From a virus, in the IMG/VR virus record IMGVR_UViG_3300027721_000020, positions 1 through 53,727 of that record: 53,727 nt of DNA; one strand, given 5' to 3'. Shown here piece by piece: positions 15,810 to 25,988 of the stretch. Under the pieces are notes generated by a model that did no database searches, was not told where the DNA came from, and saw nothing but the letters and a program-made list of their open reading frames with translations. The first letter of the stretch is position 1. The number at the start of each line of letters is the position of its first letter. Made by a program: the position numbers and the translations under genes.

Positions 15810-17627
15810 CTATATTTTATATTTGCTTATCCGATTGGTATTATTGCCCGAATTATTGATTATACTTGCATTTCCCCCGTACATGTCGTCCGCGGTTGTA
15901 ACTCCAATGTCGATAACACAATTCTCAACACCAGCATCCAATGTGATCGTCCCTAAGCATATTCCTGTTAGTTTTGTTGAATCGGCTGTACCTGATATTG
16001 AAATATTGCCTATATACTCACCATTGACTATTTGGTTATTTTCTGCACTGATTGTTAATGTATTTAATGTCCTAATTGCATTTAATATATTCCTTACAGT
16101 CCCTATTGTTATGGCATTAACAAATTCTATTGATGTTAATATTCGCTTGCCATTACTCATGCTTAATGTCAAGAATTTACCGTTTGTTATTATATCATTC
16201 TGGTTTTGGTTATTACCCGCTCTCAATGTCATTGCAGGAAGGTATATGTTCGTTCCATATGAAGGTCGCCCTTGATAAGCGTTGGATATATGGATATTTC
16301 CTGTTGCATATCCTTGGATATTAGATACTGACCCTGCAAAATATAAATATAAGAACAATCCATTAACTATTATATCTGAAACTATTACATTAACAGGTTC
16401 ATACTTTGGAATTGTAAATACAGTGGTAGCACTACCCCCATTCACAATATTATTTGTGAATATAATATCACCAGCATATAAGAGATCTGCAAACATAACA
16501 TCTACTGAATTGCTGGATACGTTGAATACGTTATTATTCATTTTGGTATTGAATCTAATACCAGTAAACAATACCCCTCCAGCTACTATAATATTTATCG
16601 TGCATTTTTCAAAATTAACGGTCGCTACATTTATGAGCGAAAGGAAGGCATAAGCATCACCAACGGTATATGTAAGTTCTACAAAATTTATGGTTATCCC
16701 TACTGAACAAATGAAATGGTATCCTGCTGTATCAATGGTATATAATGGGTTGGCTGCGGTAATAGTTGTACTTGCGGTGATACTCAAATTAGCAATCAAT
16801 GTAACATTGGCTAGTAGGAGGATATTAATTTTCCCCGCTGCCAATGCGCTAGTCAATTCGCCTATTGTAGACACGGCAGCATCGAATGCTGAAATACCTC
16901 CTGTGCCTCCCCCAGAAGCAGATATAGCCCAATTTCCTACAATTTGCCCAGGGGTGTCTACTAATGCTCTTACGGTCTGTCCCGCCACTACTGCTTGCCC
17001 TCCTAGTGTCCCTCCTATAATAATCAACCATATATCTGCTTTCAAAATAGCCCCGGCAGTACCACTCCCGCCTGTTGATGGAAATACATTAACACTAGCA
17101 TCATAATTTCCTCTATCATCCCATAACCCTACTACGCTATCAAGCACAAATTTTCTGTTAGCTACTTGATAGTCTGTTGTCGGGGCACTGGAGGGGGTTA
17201 TGGGAAATGATGAAAATGTTTTTATGCCGTCAATTGTCTGCGCAATATGATTGATCCCCAGTATATATAGCGCACCATTTGAATATTGGTATATATCTGA
17301 ATATGGTGTCGTAGGATAGGTGACAAATTGGCTTTCTTTTAGGGCTGAGTACCCCCAGGTAACGGAGTCTATCGCAACATAGATCCTAAATGTGTCATTG
17401 GAAACATAAGTGTCTCCAGTATTATTTATGGTAGGGCGCATGTTATCTGGGCCCACCCCTCTATTAGCCATTATAGAAGCAACATAGCTCTGACTGTATC
17501 CGAGAATAATGTACGAGCCATCGCTATTGATTTTAATAGGGTTTCCATCCAAATCAAAACCGTATCCTAGACAATCCGTAGGCGGTACATTGAATGTGCT
17601 GCCTCTCTTTATATTTACCTGTCCCAT
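15810..17627 (-). CDS. Tail fibre or tailspike-like protein
   Basis: A 605-residue structural protein. The N-terminus (GSTFNVPPTDCLGYGFDLDGNPIKINSDGSY) looks like a virion attachment region. Around residues 130-155, DGIKTFSSFPITPSSAPTTDYQVANRKFVLD matches the short repeats common in phage tail fibres. From about residue 280 the sequence is a long run of short beta strands rich in Val, Ile, Asn and Thr, as in parallel beta-helix spikes. It probably contacts the host surface. I see no catalytic motif for a depolymerase. Confidence 0.7.
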   Translation of the reverse strand: MGQVNIKRGSTFNVPPTDCLGYGFDLDGNPIKINSDGSYIILGYSQSYVASIMANRGVGPDNMRPTINNTGDTYVSNDTFRIYVAIDSVTWGYSALKESQFVTYPTTPYSDIYQYSNGALYILGINHIAQTIDGIKTFSSFPITPSSAPTTDYQVANRKFVLDSVVGLWDDRGNYDASVNVFPSTGGSGTAGAILKADIWLIIIGGTLGGQAVVAGQTVRALVDTPGQIVGNWAISASGGGTGGISAFDAAVSTIGELTSALAAGKINILLLANVTLIANLSITASTTITAANPLYTIDTAGYHFICSVGITINFVELTYTVGDAYAFLSLINVATVNFEKCTINIIVAGGVLFTGIRFNTKMNNNVFNVSSNSVDVMFADLLYAGDIIFTNNIVNGGSATTVFTIPKYEPVNVIVSDIIVNGLFLYLYFAGSVSNIQGYATGNIHISNAYQGRPSYGTNIYLPAMTLRAGNNQNQNDIITNGKFLTLSMSNGKRILTSIEFVNAITIGTVRNILNAIRTLNTLTISAENNQIVNGEYIGNISISGTADSTKLTGICLGTITLDAGVENCVIDIGVTTADDMYGGNASIINNSGNNTNRISKYKI

Positions 17628-17954
17628 TTACTTGATATTTATTGTTCCACTACAATCAACACTGCCTTCCACTGTCAAATAATAGCTATTATAAGCATAA
17701 TTATTTGGGATGTTCAGGACTTCTTCCGCCTCTATTAACTCTTTAATCCCGCCAACGATAAAACCATTTAAAGTAACTCCTACCCCCTGAAAAACCCCCG
17801 CTCCGTATTTTTTCATGACACCGTTATCAACCTGAAAAAAATAGGTTTTGTCACTCGGATAGTAGAATGCACGGTCTATCCAATTGGCGTCTCCCTCAAC
17901 TAAGGACAAGATTTGAGCTTCCGTTCCGTATATATATTTTACAAGTCCTGCCAT
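17628..17954 (-). CDS. Small tail-associated protein
   Basis: A 108-residue protein (MAGLVKYIYGTEAQILSL start) in which the central FYYPSDKTYFFQVDNGVMKKYG resembles short head-tail or fibre connector modules. It overlaps the end of the tail tip gene by 16 bp and precedes the fibre gene directly. It is probably a baseplate or fibre component. Confidence 0.55.
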   Translation of the reverse strand: MAGLVKYIYGTEAQILSLVEGDANWIDRAFYYPSDKTYFFQVDNGVMKKYGAGVFQGVGVTLNGFIVGGIKELIEAEEVLNIPNNYAYNSYYLTVEGSVDCSGTINIK

Positions 17955-19456
17955 GTTAGATCCTGCCCTAAGATATTGGTAATCTGGTTATTGCTTTCGT
18001 TAATAGTGTATGTGTTCTTATTGATGTTATATATCTCTTGTTTATTTGCAAAATTAATACTTTTTAGCGAACTGAGCAAACTCTTAGGGAGCACATCCCC
18101 AAATTTTATAGTGTACTTGTAAGGATTGGTTATCCCTTGAACTAATTCCTTTACCTCATACAGATTATCTATGGCAAATGTTGCACTAACTATCCTGATG
18201 AAGTCTCCCAGAAATATTGCCATACTATTTGCTCTGATATAATACTCGTCTATTGTTCCTTCATATACCTCAATATTCGATGAGTTTGAATCAAGGTATG
18301 CCTGAGTAGCGTCTTTCAAACGAGATTCGGCATCCGTCAGGTAACTCTGCGGCATGATAATATCAAATAGCTTGTATTGATCCCCTATATTTGCCTTAAT
18401 TACTGAATTAGGGTATTGCCCGCTTTCATCCGAATAGTAATCCATTGTTACCGTCTTAGTCGAAAATACAAATGAAATATCAAAAGTAAGCCCTATCAAA
18501 GAGCCAGTAAGGAATGTTATCTTTGGTTTGATTCCTTGTATCTTTTGCGCCTCAATGTCAAATTCTATTGAAGTATCGGTGAATATCCGCAGATCCCCCG
18601 AATTAATCCCAGTTATACTTCCTGTTTTTTCAGGAGAAATGTCAAATTCTTGGACGGTTTCAATCCTTCCGAATAATGCAATATTTTTTTCAAGTTTTGA
18701 TTCTCCGCCCACCCCTACAAAGGATAGCCTGTTTTCAGTCAATAATGAGCTATCGTATGTTATTTGTGGGGGTGTAGCAATACGAGGGGGTAGGTTTGAG
18801 GTTGCGCCATACCCATATACACAAGTTACCGTGTCCTGACTGTCTATCCTAATCCTTGTTAATTGTGTGAACCCCTTTAATTTGCCTACTTGCAATACAT
18901 AAGAAGTGCTAGTGGTCTTTGTGGTAAAGTGTAATTTTTTACCCTCCAAATACCACGAAAAAAGCAATAGATTAGATAGCTCTGTTATGGCTTCTAAGGC
19001 ATTCCAGTTATTGAAATTCACCGTTATCATCCCTGTTGGGGTATAGCTGCCTACTGAATACCCCGTTGAATTTCTGTTTAGGTTATCAACAATAAAACTC
19101 AAAAAAGTTTGAGCATTTCCAGTCAATGAAAATTTATAATCCTTATAGTACCCCGTTTGTTTAGGTGTAATAAGAAATATTTTTGTTTTCCTTAATTCGT
19201 GGATAGGGCCTTCAAATATACACTCATATTGGTAATTCTTAGGGCTTTCTGTTACCCTGGGCCGTTTGTTTAGTGTGTAGATAACTCCCGCTTTGGTGTG
19301 CTCTATATAGTCGCCTATCCTAATATCCGCTAATTCAATCAACGTGAAATTAATCCTGATAATATCCTCAGATTGCTTTTTTTGGGACAATTCAGAATTA
19401 TCGGAAGGCTGCACCTCCAATAAGCGTATTTTATTGCGAAATATAGAAATATTCAT
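17939..19456 (-). CDS. Tail tip / baseplate hub-like protein
   Basis: A 505-residue protein located after Dit-like and other tail genes, where siphophages encode the tail-associated hub (Tal/gp27-like). The N-terminal half has alternating strands (FTLIELADIRIGDYIEHTKAG, TGYYKDYKFSLTGNAQTFLSFIVDNLNRN) reminiscent of hub proteins and prophage tail endopeptidase families. The C-terminus is polar and Asn-rich. No peptidase motif is evident. Assignment is mainly positional. Confidence 0.6.
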   Translation of the reverse strand: MNISIFRNKIRLLEVQPSDNSELSQKKQSEDIIRINFTLIELADIRIGDYIEHTKAGVIYTLNKRPRVTESPKNYQYECIFEGPIHELRKTKIFLITPKQTGYYKDYKFSLTGNAQTFLSFIVDNLNRNSTGYSVGSYTPTGMITVNFNNWNALEAITELSNLLLFSWYLEGKKLHFTTKTTSTSYVLQVGKLKGFTQLTRIRIDSQDTVTCVYGYGATSNLPPRIATPPQITYDSSLLTENRLSFVGVGGESKLEKNIALFGRIETVQEFDISPEKTGSITGINSGDLRIFTDTSIEFDIEAQKIQGIKPKITFLTGSLIGLTFDISFVFSTKTVTMDYYSDESGQYPNSVIKANIGDQYKLFDIIMPQSYLTDAESRLKDATQAYLDSNSSNIEVYEGTIDEYYIRANSMAIFLGDFIRIVSATFAIDNLYEVKELVQGITNPYKYTIKFGDVLPKSLLSSLKSINFANKQEIYNINKNTYTINESNNQITNILGQDLTWQDL

Positions 19457-19460
19457 AATG

Positions 19461-20213
19461 CTAAGGTATCGTCATTGTTACATTCACGGACATACTAAGC
19501 TTAAGGGAAGGAGTGTTAAAGTTATATATTTTCCTAATATATAATTGCGTTCCATTCAGTTGAGTCCCAATGGCAAAAATATCTACCGTTCCAGAAAAAT
19601 TCTTAATTACTACCTCTACTTCGTAATTTCCAGCATAAACCATTTCTGCCGTAAAAAAGAACGGGGTGTTTTCTGCCGCAAATACCCCCCTGCACGATAT
19701 TCCGTTCATGGATCTTCCTGAAGGAAGCACAGGGGAGAATACAACTTTTTGCCCAGTATTAATATCCGCTTCTGCTGTAACGGAGTACGCCATCGCCCCC
19801 ATTAATGAGTTTCCTGATTGAGGGTCTACTCCAGTAGCATTGACCCTATACGTATTAGGGACGAAATTACCTACAAAAAAATCATTTTTTAGAGTAGCGT
19901 TCATTAAGACTTGATTAGCTGCCGTTAGCAACCCACTGCCTGTTTTCGCAGTAATTTCTCCATCCGTAGCCATTCGATTAATCCCCATAACCACAGTAGT
20001 CATAACACTATCGTAGAATGCCTTAGGAGTCATTGCTTGATAGTTATTTGCGTTGGACGAGATTACCGCATTGGTAAGGATTGTTTGCAAAAGCAACTTT
20101 TTTGCATCCGTAAAGCTTGTAGCGTCTACCGCCAAATATAGGGTTGCTAGTAACGCTTGAATTTGCCCCGAGGAGACTTCTCCATCTAAATCTTTTATTC
20201 GTGAATCTGCCAT
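19461..20213 (-). CDS. Virion structural protein of unknown role
   Basis: A 250-residue protein. The N-terminal region ADSRIKDLDGEVSSGQIQALLATLYLAVD and a later VISSNANNYQAMTPKAFYDSVMTT are typical of fibre or baseplate proteins with repeated short helices before a beta domain. It lies between Dit-PKD and the tail hub, so it is probably part of the tail tip. Confidence 0.5.
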   Translation of the reverse strand: MADSRIKDLDGEVSSGQIQALLATLYLAVDATSFTDAKKLLLQTILTNAVISSNANNYQAMTPKAFYDSVMTTVVMGINRMATDGEITAKTGSGLLTAANQVLMNATLKNDFFVGNFVPNTYRVNATGVDPQSGNSLMGAMAYSVTAEADINTGQKVVFSPVLPSGRSMNGISCRGVFAAENTPFFFTAEMVYAGNYEVEVVIKNFSGTVDIFAIGTQLNGTQLYIRKIYNFNTPSLKLSMSVNVTMTIP

Positions 20214-20218
20214 ATTGG

Positions 20219-21145
20219 TTAGTTAGTTATTATTTTATTTGTTGTGCCACTAAGAAAGGCATCCGTATCATTCCATAATAGCCTTGCCTGTCTTATTAAT
20301 ATATAATTTGTTTTGGTCATTGTTGCAAATCCTCCTACACTATTGAAAACCTGCAATGAAACAGTATAAATACCTTCATTAATGTAAGTATGTGAAGGGT
20401 TACTAGCATCCGAGGTGCTACCGTCCCCAAAATCCCACGACCATAATCCAATTGTACCCGTACTTAAGTCGGTGAACACCACGGTTTGTGGTTTTATTCC
20501 CGATGTGATATTGGCGGAAAAATCAGCCAACAAAACTGCCACGTCCACCTCATCTGAATCAATATCTATCACAACATCAATGGGGACATTTGCCAGAAGT
20601 GAACCCTTTGCATATGCCCCCGAATTGCTTACTATTGCCCTTTCACCATTTCCCCAGTATAATTGAGCTGTCTTTCCTTTGGTGTAAACAATGGTAAGAA
20701 CTCCTAATACTATTGATGTATAATATTTAACGGCCTTTGGATTAACGTCTTTCAATCCTATTTTGAAAAGATAGAGGCTGTTGCTATTCCTTATTTTAAG
20801 GTCTGCGGCGATCGCATTAGACCTGCTGCACAAATAGCATTGCCTTAACCCTTGTGCAGTATCCCGTAAAGACAGGACGAACACCGATTTTGAATACAAA
20901 TAATCTGTGAAGGTCTTAACCAATACGTATGCAGCGGACAATGTAGAAGCCTTGCAATAACAAGATAGGACAAACTCCCTTGCATCGTATTTTACATTGG
21001 ATAAGTCTCTGTCCACCCCCGATTTGTCCTCCCATGTACGTTCCTGTACCCTTTCTGCGGGAAATGAAAAAACATCCGTATAATCCAGTACCTCTACTCC
21101 GTATACGGTTTTTAAATCCTTATTATCTATCAATATGCTTATCAT
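20219..21145 (-). CDS. Distal tail (Dit)-like protein fused to a PKD domain
   Basis: A 308-residue protein directly after the tape measure gene, the standard place for Dit. The N-terminal 200 residues (LIDNKDLKTVYGVEVLDYTDVF, then REFVLSCYCKAS) have Dit-like character. Residues about 215-290 form a PKD domain with the diagnostic WDFGDGSTS followed by THTY-like SHTYINEGIYTVSLQVFN. PKD domains are beta-sandwiches that often bind surface polymers and are common in Bacteroidota. The fusion would put a binding module at the tail tip. It overlaps the tape measure stop by four bases. Confidence 0.75.
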   Translation of the reverse strand: MISILIDNKDLKTVYGVEVLDYTDVFSFPAERVQERTWEDKSGVDRDLSNVKYDAREFVLSCYCKASTLSAAYVLVKTFTDYLYSKSVFVLSLRDTAQGLRQCYLCSRSNAIAADLKIRNSNSLYLFKIGLKDVNPKAVKYYTSIVLGVLTIVYTKGKTAQLYWGNGERAIVSNSGAYAKGSLLANVPIDVVIDIDSDEVDVAVLLADFSANITSGIKPQTVVFTDLSTGTIGLWSWDFGDGSTSDASNPSHTYINEGIYTVSLQVFNSVGGFATMTKTNYILIRQARLLWNDTDAFLSGTTNKIITN

Positions 21146-24100
21146 ATACTTTCAAGTTTTTGGTACGTCTTTTTTGTATTTTCCGCAATTTCAGGCAAAT
21201 AATCAGTATTCAATTTGATTTGCTGTAAATATACCAAATTTTGAATCGCATAATCCAACATATCGTTTGAATTATTGGACATTAATTGGTTGCTCATCAT
21301 AATTGCACCTAACCGACCTACTAACATCGAACCTGTTTCCTCTGTTATCGCTTGGGATATTTGTCCTGCGGAAGAAGCTGCCTGCGCTGTTTGTGTGGAA
21401 AATGCACTGCCAAAACCCGCTTGTGCTGCCAATTCATCTGCACTTTTGTAAGCATCCAATATGGTAGGTTGTAATGCCTTAACATCATTGTAGAACCCAC
21501 CCAAGGACGTAATAACATTTTGTTGCAATTGTTCGGCTGTGATAGCTCCCCCTGCAAATAAATCCCTGTATTCCGCTGTCTTTTTATTCAGTCCATCTAA
21601 TAATGGTTGAAGGAATGTAAATTCAATAGCCTGATTTGTAAAGCTCTCAACCATATTAGACAAGGAATCCTCTAATCCTGTTAGTGAGCTATTGCCTTCC
21701 TCGTACATTGTTTGAAATGCCCCCGATATTGTAGAACCCAGTCCTTCAAATATATCTGAAACATGTTGCCCAAATTGATCTACTACTCCTTCAAAAACAT
21801 CCAATTGCTCAACTATGGTATCGACTACAACGGGTTCTATAACAGGTTCTATAACAGGTTCAATAGGTTTATTAAACGCTTGGTCAAATCCTGCTGCCGA
21901 AGCCATTGCATCCGCAGCTGCATACGCTTCAATTATAGTTGGTTGCAAGGTCTTCATTTGGTCGTAGAACGCTCCTAAGGAAGTAATAACATTTTGCTGC
22001 AATTCAGTAGCGGTTATTTCTCCTTTAGCATACTGTTGTCCAAATGCTTTGGTCTGTTCGTTAAGTTGTGTCAATAACGGCTGCAAAAAGGCAAATTCAA
22101 TCGCATCGTTGGTAAAGCTTTCAATCATTTGTGCGAATGACTCCTCCAGACCTGCCATTGCATCGGTACCTCCCTCGTACATGCTTTGGAATGCAGAAGT
22201 AACTACATTACCTACATTCCCAAATATTCCCGCAATATAATCTCCGAATTGTGCATATGCAGTATCCGCCTCATCCATTAGGGTTAGCAAAGATTCAATA
22301 GAAGCCCTGTCTGCCTCTCCAATATCCTCCGCTGCACTTACCGTAGCTAATAACGTTCTATTCAATTCTCCGTTTGCGTCAATTAATTCGGGGTACATGT
22401 CCAACAAATTGGAATAAGAATCCTCTACTCCAAAAAAGTTTGAAAAGTTACTACGGTCAGTAGTCTTAACCGATATTCCGGCAAGTAGTTCTTCTAAGGG
22501 GCTGCCTCCTACCCCTATTATCTGTCCTTGCTGAATTTCTCCTAATGCTAGTATGGCATCAATTTGGGCTTTGTACTGATCAGAAATATTTGCGGTATTC
22601 CTTACAGTCTCTAGTAGAGACCTGTTTAATACACCATTTGCATCAATCAATCCTGGGTACATATCAAGGATCGACTGCATGTTATTGGGTATCTCGGTAA
22701 ACATGGCTCCAATAGGGTTCATATACGCTGCTATCACATCTCCCGCATCGGTTGTGCCTACCTCGGCTTTTATCCTTCGCAAAACCTCCTCTAATGTGCC
22801 TCCCCCTCTTTCTACTGCCTGAGCATTTATTTTTGCCAGTGCATCTATTTCCGTTTTCGCTCCAATTGTACGTGAATCTTTGCTTTCCCTGTTCGTTTGA
22901 TTTATATCTTTTAGGAATTTATCGGTCTGTTTCAAAGCTAAATTATAAGCAGAAAGTCCTGCTAATGCGGTTCCCCAGGTGTCTTTGGAAAAAAGGGTGT
23001 TACCTTCCGCATACAACATTTGTTGTTTGATTAATTCGGTATTTTCTGCTTGAATAAGTTTGATAGCAGATACTTGACTGGCTTCTTCCTCCGCTCTCTT
23101 TTGCTGTTGTATTTTGCGTATACCTTGAATTGCGGCTACAACCAGCCCTATAATGGTAATTGATGAGTTAAATTTTTGATTACTGGAAGACTGTTCAGAA
23201 TTAAGGGTTTTAAATTCCTTAGACATGGCCCCAATATTTTTACCTATTCCTACAATATTGGTTATGGTGGACTTTGTGGATTCGTCTACCCCCTCAAAGT
23301 TATTAGACATTTCAGATACAAGGTCGGTAGCTTTTCCTATCGCTCCTATACTTTCCTTCCACGCCTTGGGGCTTTTTCCTTCTTCTGTGTTCTTTTTTTC
23401 AATTTCTTTAGTGAGTTCCTGTACTTGTGCGGTGTATATCGCTACTAATTCTGGGTCTAATACCTCTCCTTGTGCGCTTAACTTAAACTCTAAGTTTCCT
23501 AATTCGATTTGAAGGGCTCCCATACCCTCCTCAACAATACTGGGCAATGTCTTATCTATCCAATCTTGATATACTTTGGATTTGGCAACAAACGAGGCTT
23601 CAAGGTCGGATAGTTCTATTTCATACGCTTTTCGAGCTTCCTCAGCCCCTGCCGCATTATTATTGTTTTCTAATGTCGTAATACTCTTAGTGTAATTTAA
23701 GGCTAAATCCTGCCGTTTTTGCCCATAAGACCTATATAGTGATTCTAATTCCTCTAAGTTCTTTTTTGCAGCGTCTAATTTTTTCTGGTCTTCCTTTTGT
23801 GTGGAGACCACTTGTTCATATTTTACGGCCTTAATTTCCTCCTTTATGATACTTCGTTTCCGAATATCTTTTTCCTTAGCCAAAGAGTTTTCCAGAAATA
23901 CCAGATATGAAGCCCCGGATCTCATTAATCCAGTATATTCATTTTGTACGGCTTTTAGCCTACCCTCGGTAAGTCCTTCAATATCAGCGTTATATTGTTC
24001 GTACAATTTCTTATTTTCGGAAACATACTTTTCAAAATTTTGTATCTTTTCATCGTAATTCTTTTGTGCCTCGAGTTTTTCTTTGGCTGATACCTCTACT

Positions 24101-25347
24101 AATTTCTTGCCTATATCCTGTTTATCCTTTAACTCGTCCCTTGCAGCCTGTATACCTCTATCCTGTGCCTCTTTTATTTGCAGGGATGTAAGTGTTACTC
24201 CACCCTCGTTGAAGGTATCATTCCAAGCTTTCTTAAAATTATCAATTGCACTGCTTAAGCCAGGAAATATTATAGTCAACCCCTTTATTCGGGCTTCCAT
24301 TTTTTCCCAAAATGTGGTATCTGAACTATTCAATACTTTCATTGAATAAGTAAGTTCTTGAACAACCCCGTTCAATAGTCCTATTCCCCCAGTAATCCCG
24401 CCTTGCCCTGATTTTCCTATTTGGTTAAGCAAATTATCCCAAGCATCGCCTAAATTAGATACCTGCCCAGTTAAACTAGCTGCAATCTTTGCATTGGCTC
24501 CAGCTACACCCTCTAATTTCCCCAGACTTAATATATATTCTCTTATGGATTCGGAGGTATTCTTTACAGTGGTAGTTTGTCCCTTAAATGTGAAGGACAC
24601 GTCATCGCCTACTTTTTTAGCTTTAACTCCGAATTCTTTTAGCCTTTCAAATTCGCCTGTCTGTGCATCAATTATGGCTTCGGCTAATTGTGTGAACCCT
24701 TTTCCTGTTGAACTCGCAAGATCCCCTAATCTTGTCATTTCCTCATATGTAGGCTGGAATCCTTGATTTGTAAGTCTTACAAAGGCATCGGATAGCTCAG
24801 TGAGCTGAAATGGTGTCTCCGCAGCAAAATCGGAAACCATTTGTAGTGCATTATCCGCAGCTAATTTACTGCCTAATGTATTTTCGAGTACTATCCCAAA
24901 TTTTTCAAATTCGGCACGTGTAGTGATTATTGATTTTCCAAATTGAATTAGTTGTTGGCCTCCAAAATAAGCAGCTAAACCTGTGCCTATGGTGCGGAAA
25001 GTATTATTTAATCCCTTGGTAGAGGTGTCTAATGAATTGATTGCTTGTTTCGTCTTATTTATTTCGGCATTAACCTTCCCTAAATCCGATGCCTTATTTT
25101 TATATTCAACGGTGTCCCTGCTTAGGGTAAGCATTTCCGCATGTAACTTATTTGCAGCATCTTGTAGGTTTTTTAAAGGTACTGTTGAAATATTTTGAAG
25201 CGTATGGCCAATAGACCCGAATCCCTCGTCAATTTTTGGCAATGCTCGCCCAGTACCTGCCACAAATTCATTTATGGACGCATTCATCCGCTTCAAGTCA
25301 TCCTCGAACCCTTTGTCAATCCCGCTTTCAAAAAAAAGTCCCGCCAT
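21142..25347 (-). CDS. Tape measure protein
   Basis: A 1401-residue protein, the largest in the genome, which is the hallmark of a siphovirus tape measure. It is mostly helical, with long coiled coil from about 400 to 650 and a hydrophobic patch near 740-760. It contains two internal duplications: a roughly 120-residue block (about 1034-1154 and 1189-1313) sharing LQQNVITSLG and EFxFLQPLL, and a shorter block with LDMYPxLIDANGxLNRxLL (about 891 and 979). Length sets tail length in this family. It is preceded by the tail assembly chaperone pair. Confidence 0.92.
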   Translation of the reverse strand: MAGLFFESGIDKGFEDDLKRMNASINEFVAGTGRALPKIDEGFGSIGHTLQNISTVPLKNLQDAANKLHAEMLTLSRDTVEYKNKASDLGKVNAEINKTKQAINSLDTSTKGLNNTFRTIGTGLAAYFGGQQLIQFGKSIITTRAEFEKFGIVLENTLGSKLAADNALQMVSDFAAETPFQLTELSDAFVRLTNQGFQPTYEEMTRLGDLASSTGKGFTQLAEAIIDAQTGEFERLKEFGVKAKKVGDDVSFTFKGQTTTVKNTSESIREYILSLGKLEGVAGANAKIAASLTGQVSNLGDAWDNLLNQIGKSGQGGITGGIGLLNGVVQELTYSMKVLNSSDTTFWEKMEARIKGLTIIFPGLSSAIDNFKKAWNDTFNEGGVTLTSLQIKEAQDRGIQAARDELKDKQDIGKKLVEVSAKEKLEAQKNYDEKIQNFEKYVSENKKLYEQYNADIEGLTEGRLKAVQNEYTGLMRSGASYLVFLENSLAKEKDIRKRSIIKEEIKAVKYEQVVSTQKEDQKKLDAAKKNLEELESLYRSYGQKRQDLALNYTKSITTLENNNNAAGAEEARKAYEIELSDLEASFVAKSKVYQDWIDKTLPSIVEEGMGALQIELGNLEFKLSAQGEVLDPELVAIYTAQVQELTKEIEKKNTEEGKSPKAWKESIGAIGKATDLVSEMSNNFEGVDESTKSTITNIVGIGKNIGAMSKEFKTLNSEQSSSNQKFNSSITIIGLVVAAIQGIRKIQQQKRAEEEASQVSAIKLIQAENTELIKQQMLYAEGNTLFSKDTWGTALAGLSAYNLALKQTDKFLKDINQTNRESKDSRTIGAKTEIDALAKINAQAVERGGGTLEEVLRRIKAEVGTTDAGDVIAAYMNPIGAMFTEIPNNMQSILDMYPGLIDANGVLNRSLLETVRNTANISDQYKAQIDAILALGEIQQGQIIGVGGSPLEELLAGISVKTTDRSNFSNFFGVEDSYSNLLDMYPELIDANGELNRTLLATVSAAEDIGEADRASIESLLTLMDEADTAYAQFGDYIAGIFGNVGNVVTSAFQSMYEGGTDAMAGLEESFAQMIESFTNDAIEFAFLQPLLTQLNEQTKAFGQQYAKGEITATELQQNVITSLGAFYDQMKTLQPTIIEAYAAADAMASAAGFDQAFNKPIEPVIEPVIEPVVVDTIVEQLDVFEGVVDQFGQHVSDIFEGLGSTISGAFQTMYEEGNSSLTGLEDSLSNMVESFTNQAIEFTFLQPLLDGLNKKTAEYRDLFAGGAITAEQLQQNVITSLGGFYNDVKALQPTILDAYKSADELAAQAGFGSAFSTQTAQAASSAGQISQAITEETGSMLVGRLGAIMMSNQLMSNNSNDMLDYAIQNLVYLQQIKLNTDYLPEIAENTKKTYQKLESI

Positions 25348-25355
25348 AGTAATTA

Positions 25356-25616
25356 TTATCTGAATGCCCCCGTAATTGCTGCGATCTCCTCTGCCGCTGT
25401 TTTAGGGACAATTATTTCCTCTTTTTTCTTATCGTAATCTATGCAAGGTGCATCCAGCATTCCCAGCACAAATAATATATAAGGAATTTCCATTATTTCT
25501 CTTATGCTCATTCCTGTTTTTTCTTGATAGGAGAATATTTTCCCTATTATTGTTTTTCCTCCTTTAACAGCGTATTGTCCTTCTGTCTTAGGAGTTTCCA
25601 ATAACTCAAAAAAAAA
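25356..25616 (-). CDS. Tail assembly chaperone, -1 frameshift extension (GT-like)
   Basis: This frame has no ATG start near its beginning (the first possible start is a TTG at 25601), yet it stays open back through a run of nine T (25608-25616 read on the minus strand). A -1 slip there would join the 145-residue upstream protein to about 85 further residues ending ITGAFR. This is the lambda G/GT arrangement: two overlapping frames directly before the tape measure gene. The extension would let the chaperone bind major tail protein while the upstream part binds the tape measure. I therefore treat it as part of a frameshift product and not as an independent gene. Confidence 0.75.
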   Translation of the reverse strand, partial: FFFELLETPKTEGQYAVKGGKTIIGKIFSYQEKTGMSIREIMEIPYILFVLGMLDAPCIDYDKKKEEIIVPKTAAEEIAAITGAFR

Positions 25617-25984
25617 GCTGGCTCATTCAATTTGTGAATAGTAACATACAAATTCAGTATGTGGTAATGCCCACAATTCTGGAGCTTTCTCTTTAGTAGG
25701 GGCTTAAAAAACCAACAAAATAATCTCCGATTAAGCAATGCAATAAGGCAATACTCAATAATAAGCGGGGTTACTGCCTCCTGTAACTTGGAATCATAGA
25801 AATTGGAAACTTTCATATCCTCTTCCCGTCCTGATACGTTCTCTATTAGCTCCTTAATTTTGCATAGTTGAATATGGGTTCCTACCTTAATATAGCGAAG
25901 GTAAAAGGGGAAAACCCCTAATACCTTAAAACCTTGAAGCTTCTTTTTTTCATCAGTCGCTATGTCCGCTATCTCAATTTTCAT
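25547..25984 (-). CDS. Tail assembly chaperone (gpG-like)
   Basis: A 145-residue protein between the major tail protein and tape measure genes, the position of lambda gpG. It starts at ATG 25984. Near its 3' end it holds a slippery run of nine T followed by GAG, after which the -1 frame remains open to 25356. Sequence itself gives no family motif, so the call rests on gene order and on the frameshift layout. Confidence 0.7.
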   Translation of the reverse strand: MKIEIADIATDEKKKLQGFKVLGVFPFYLRYIKVGTHIQLCKIKELIENVSGREEDMKVSNFYDSKLQEAVTPLIIEYCLIALLNRRLFCWFFKPLLKRKLQNCGHYHILNLYVTIHKLNEPAFFLSYWKLLRQKDNTLLKEEKQ

Positions 25985-25988
25985 ATAA

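Noticed and set aside
25356-25601. An independent 81-residue gene upstream of the tape measure
   Set aside because: Its only near-full-length start is TTG and the frame continues upstream through the nine-T run. A frameshift extension is more likely.
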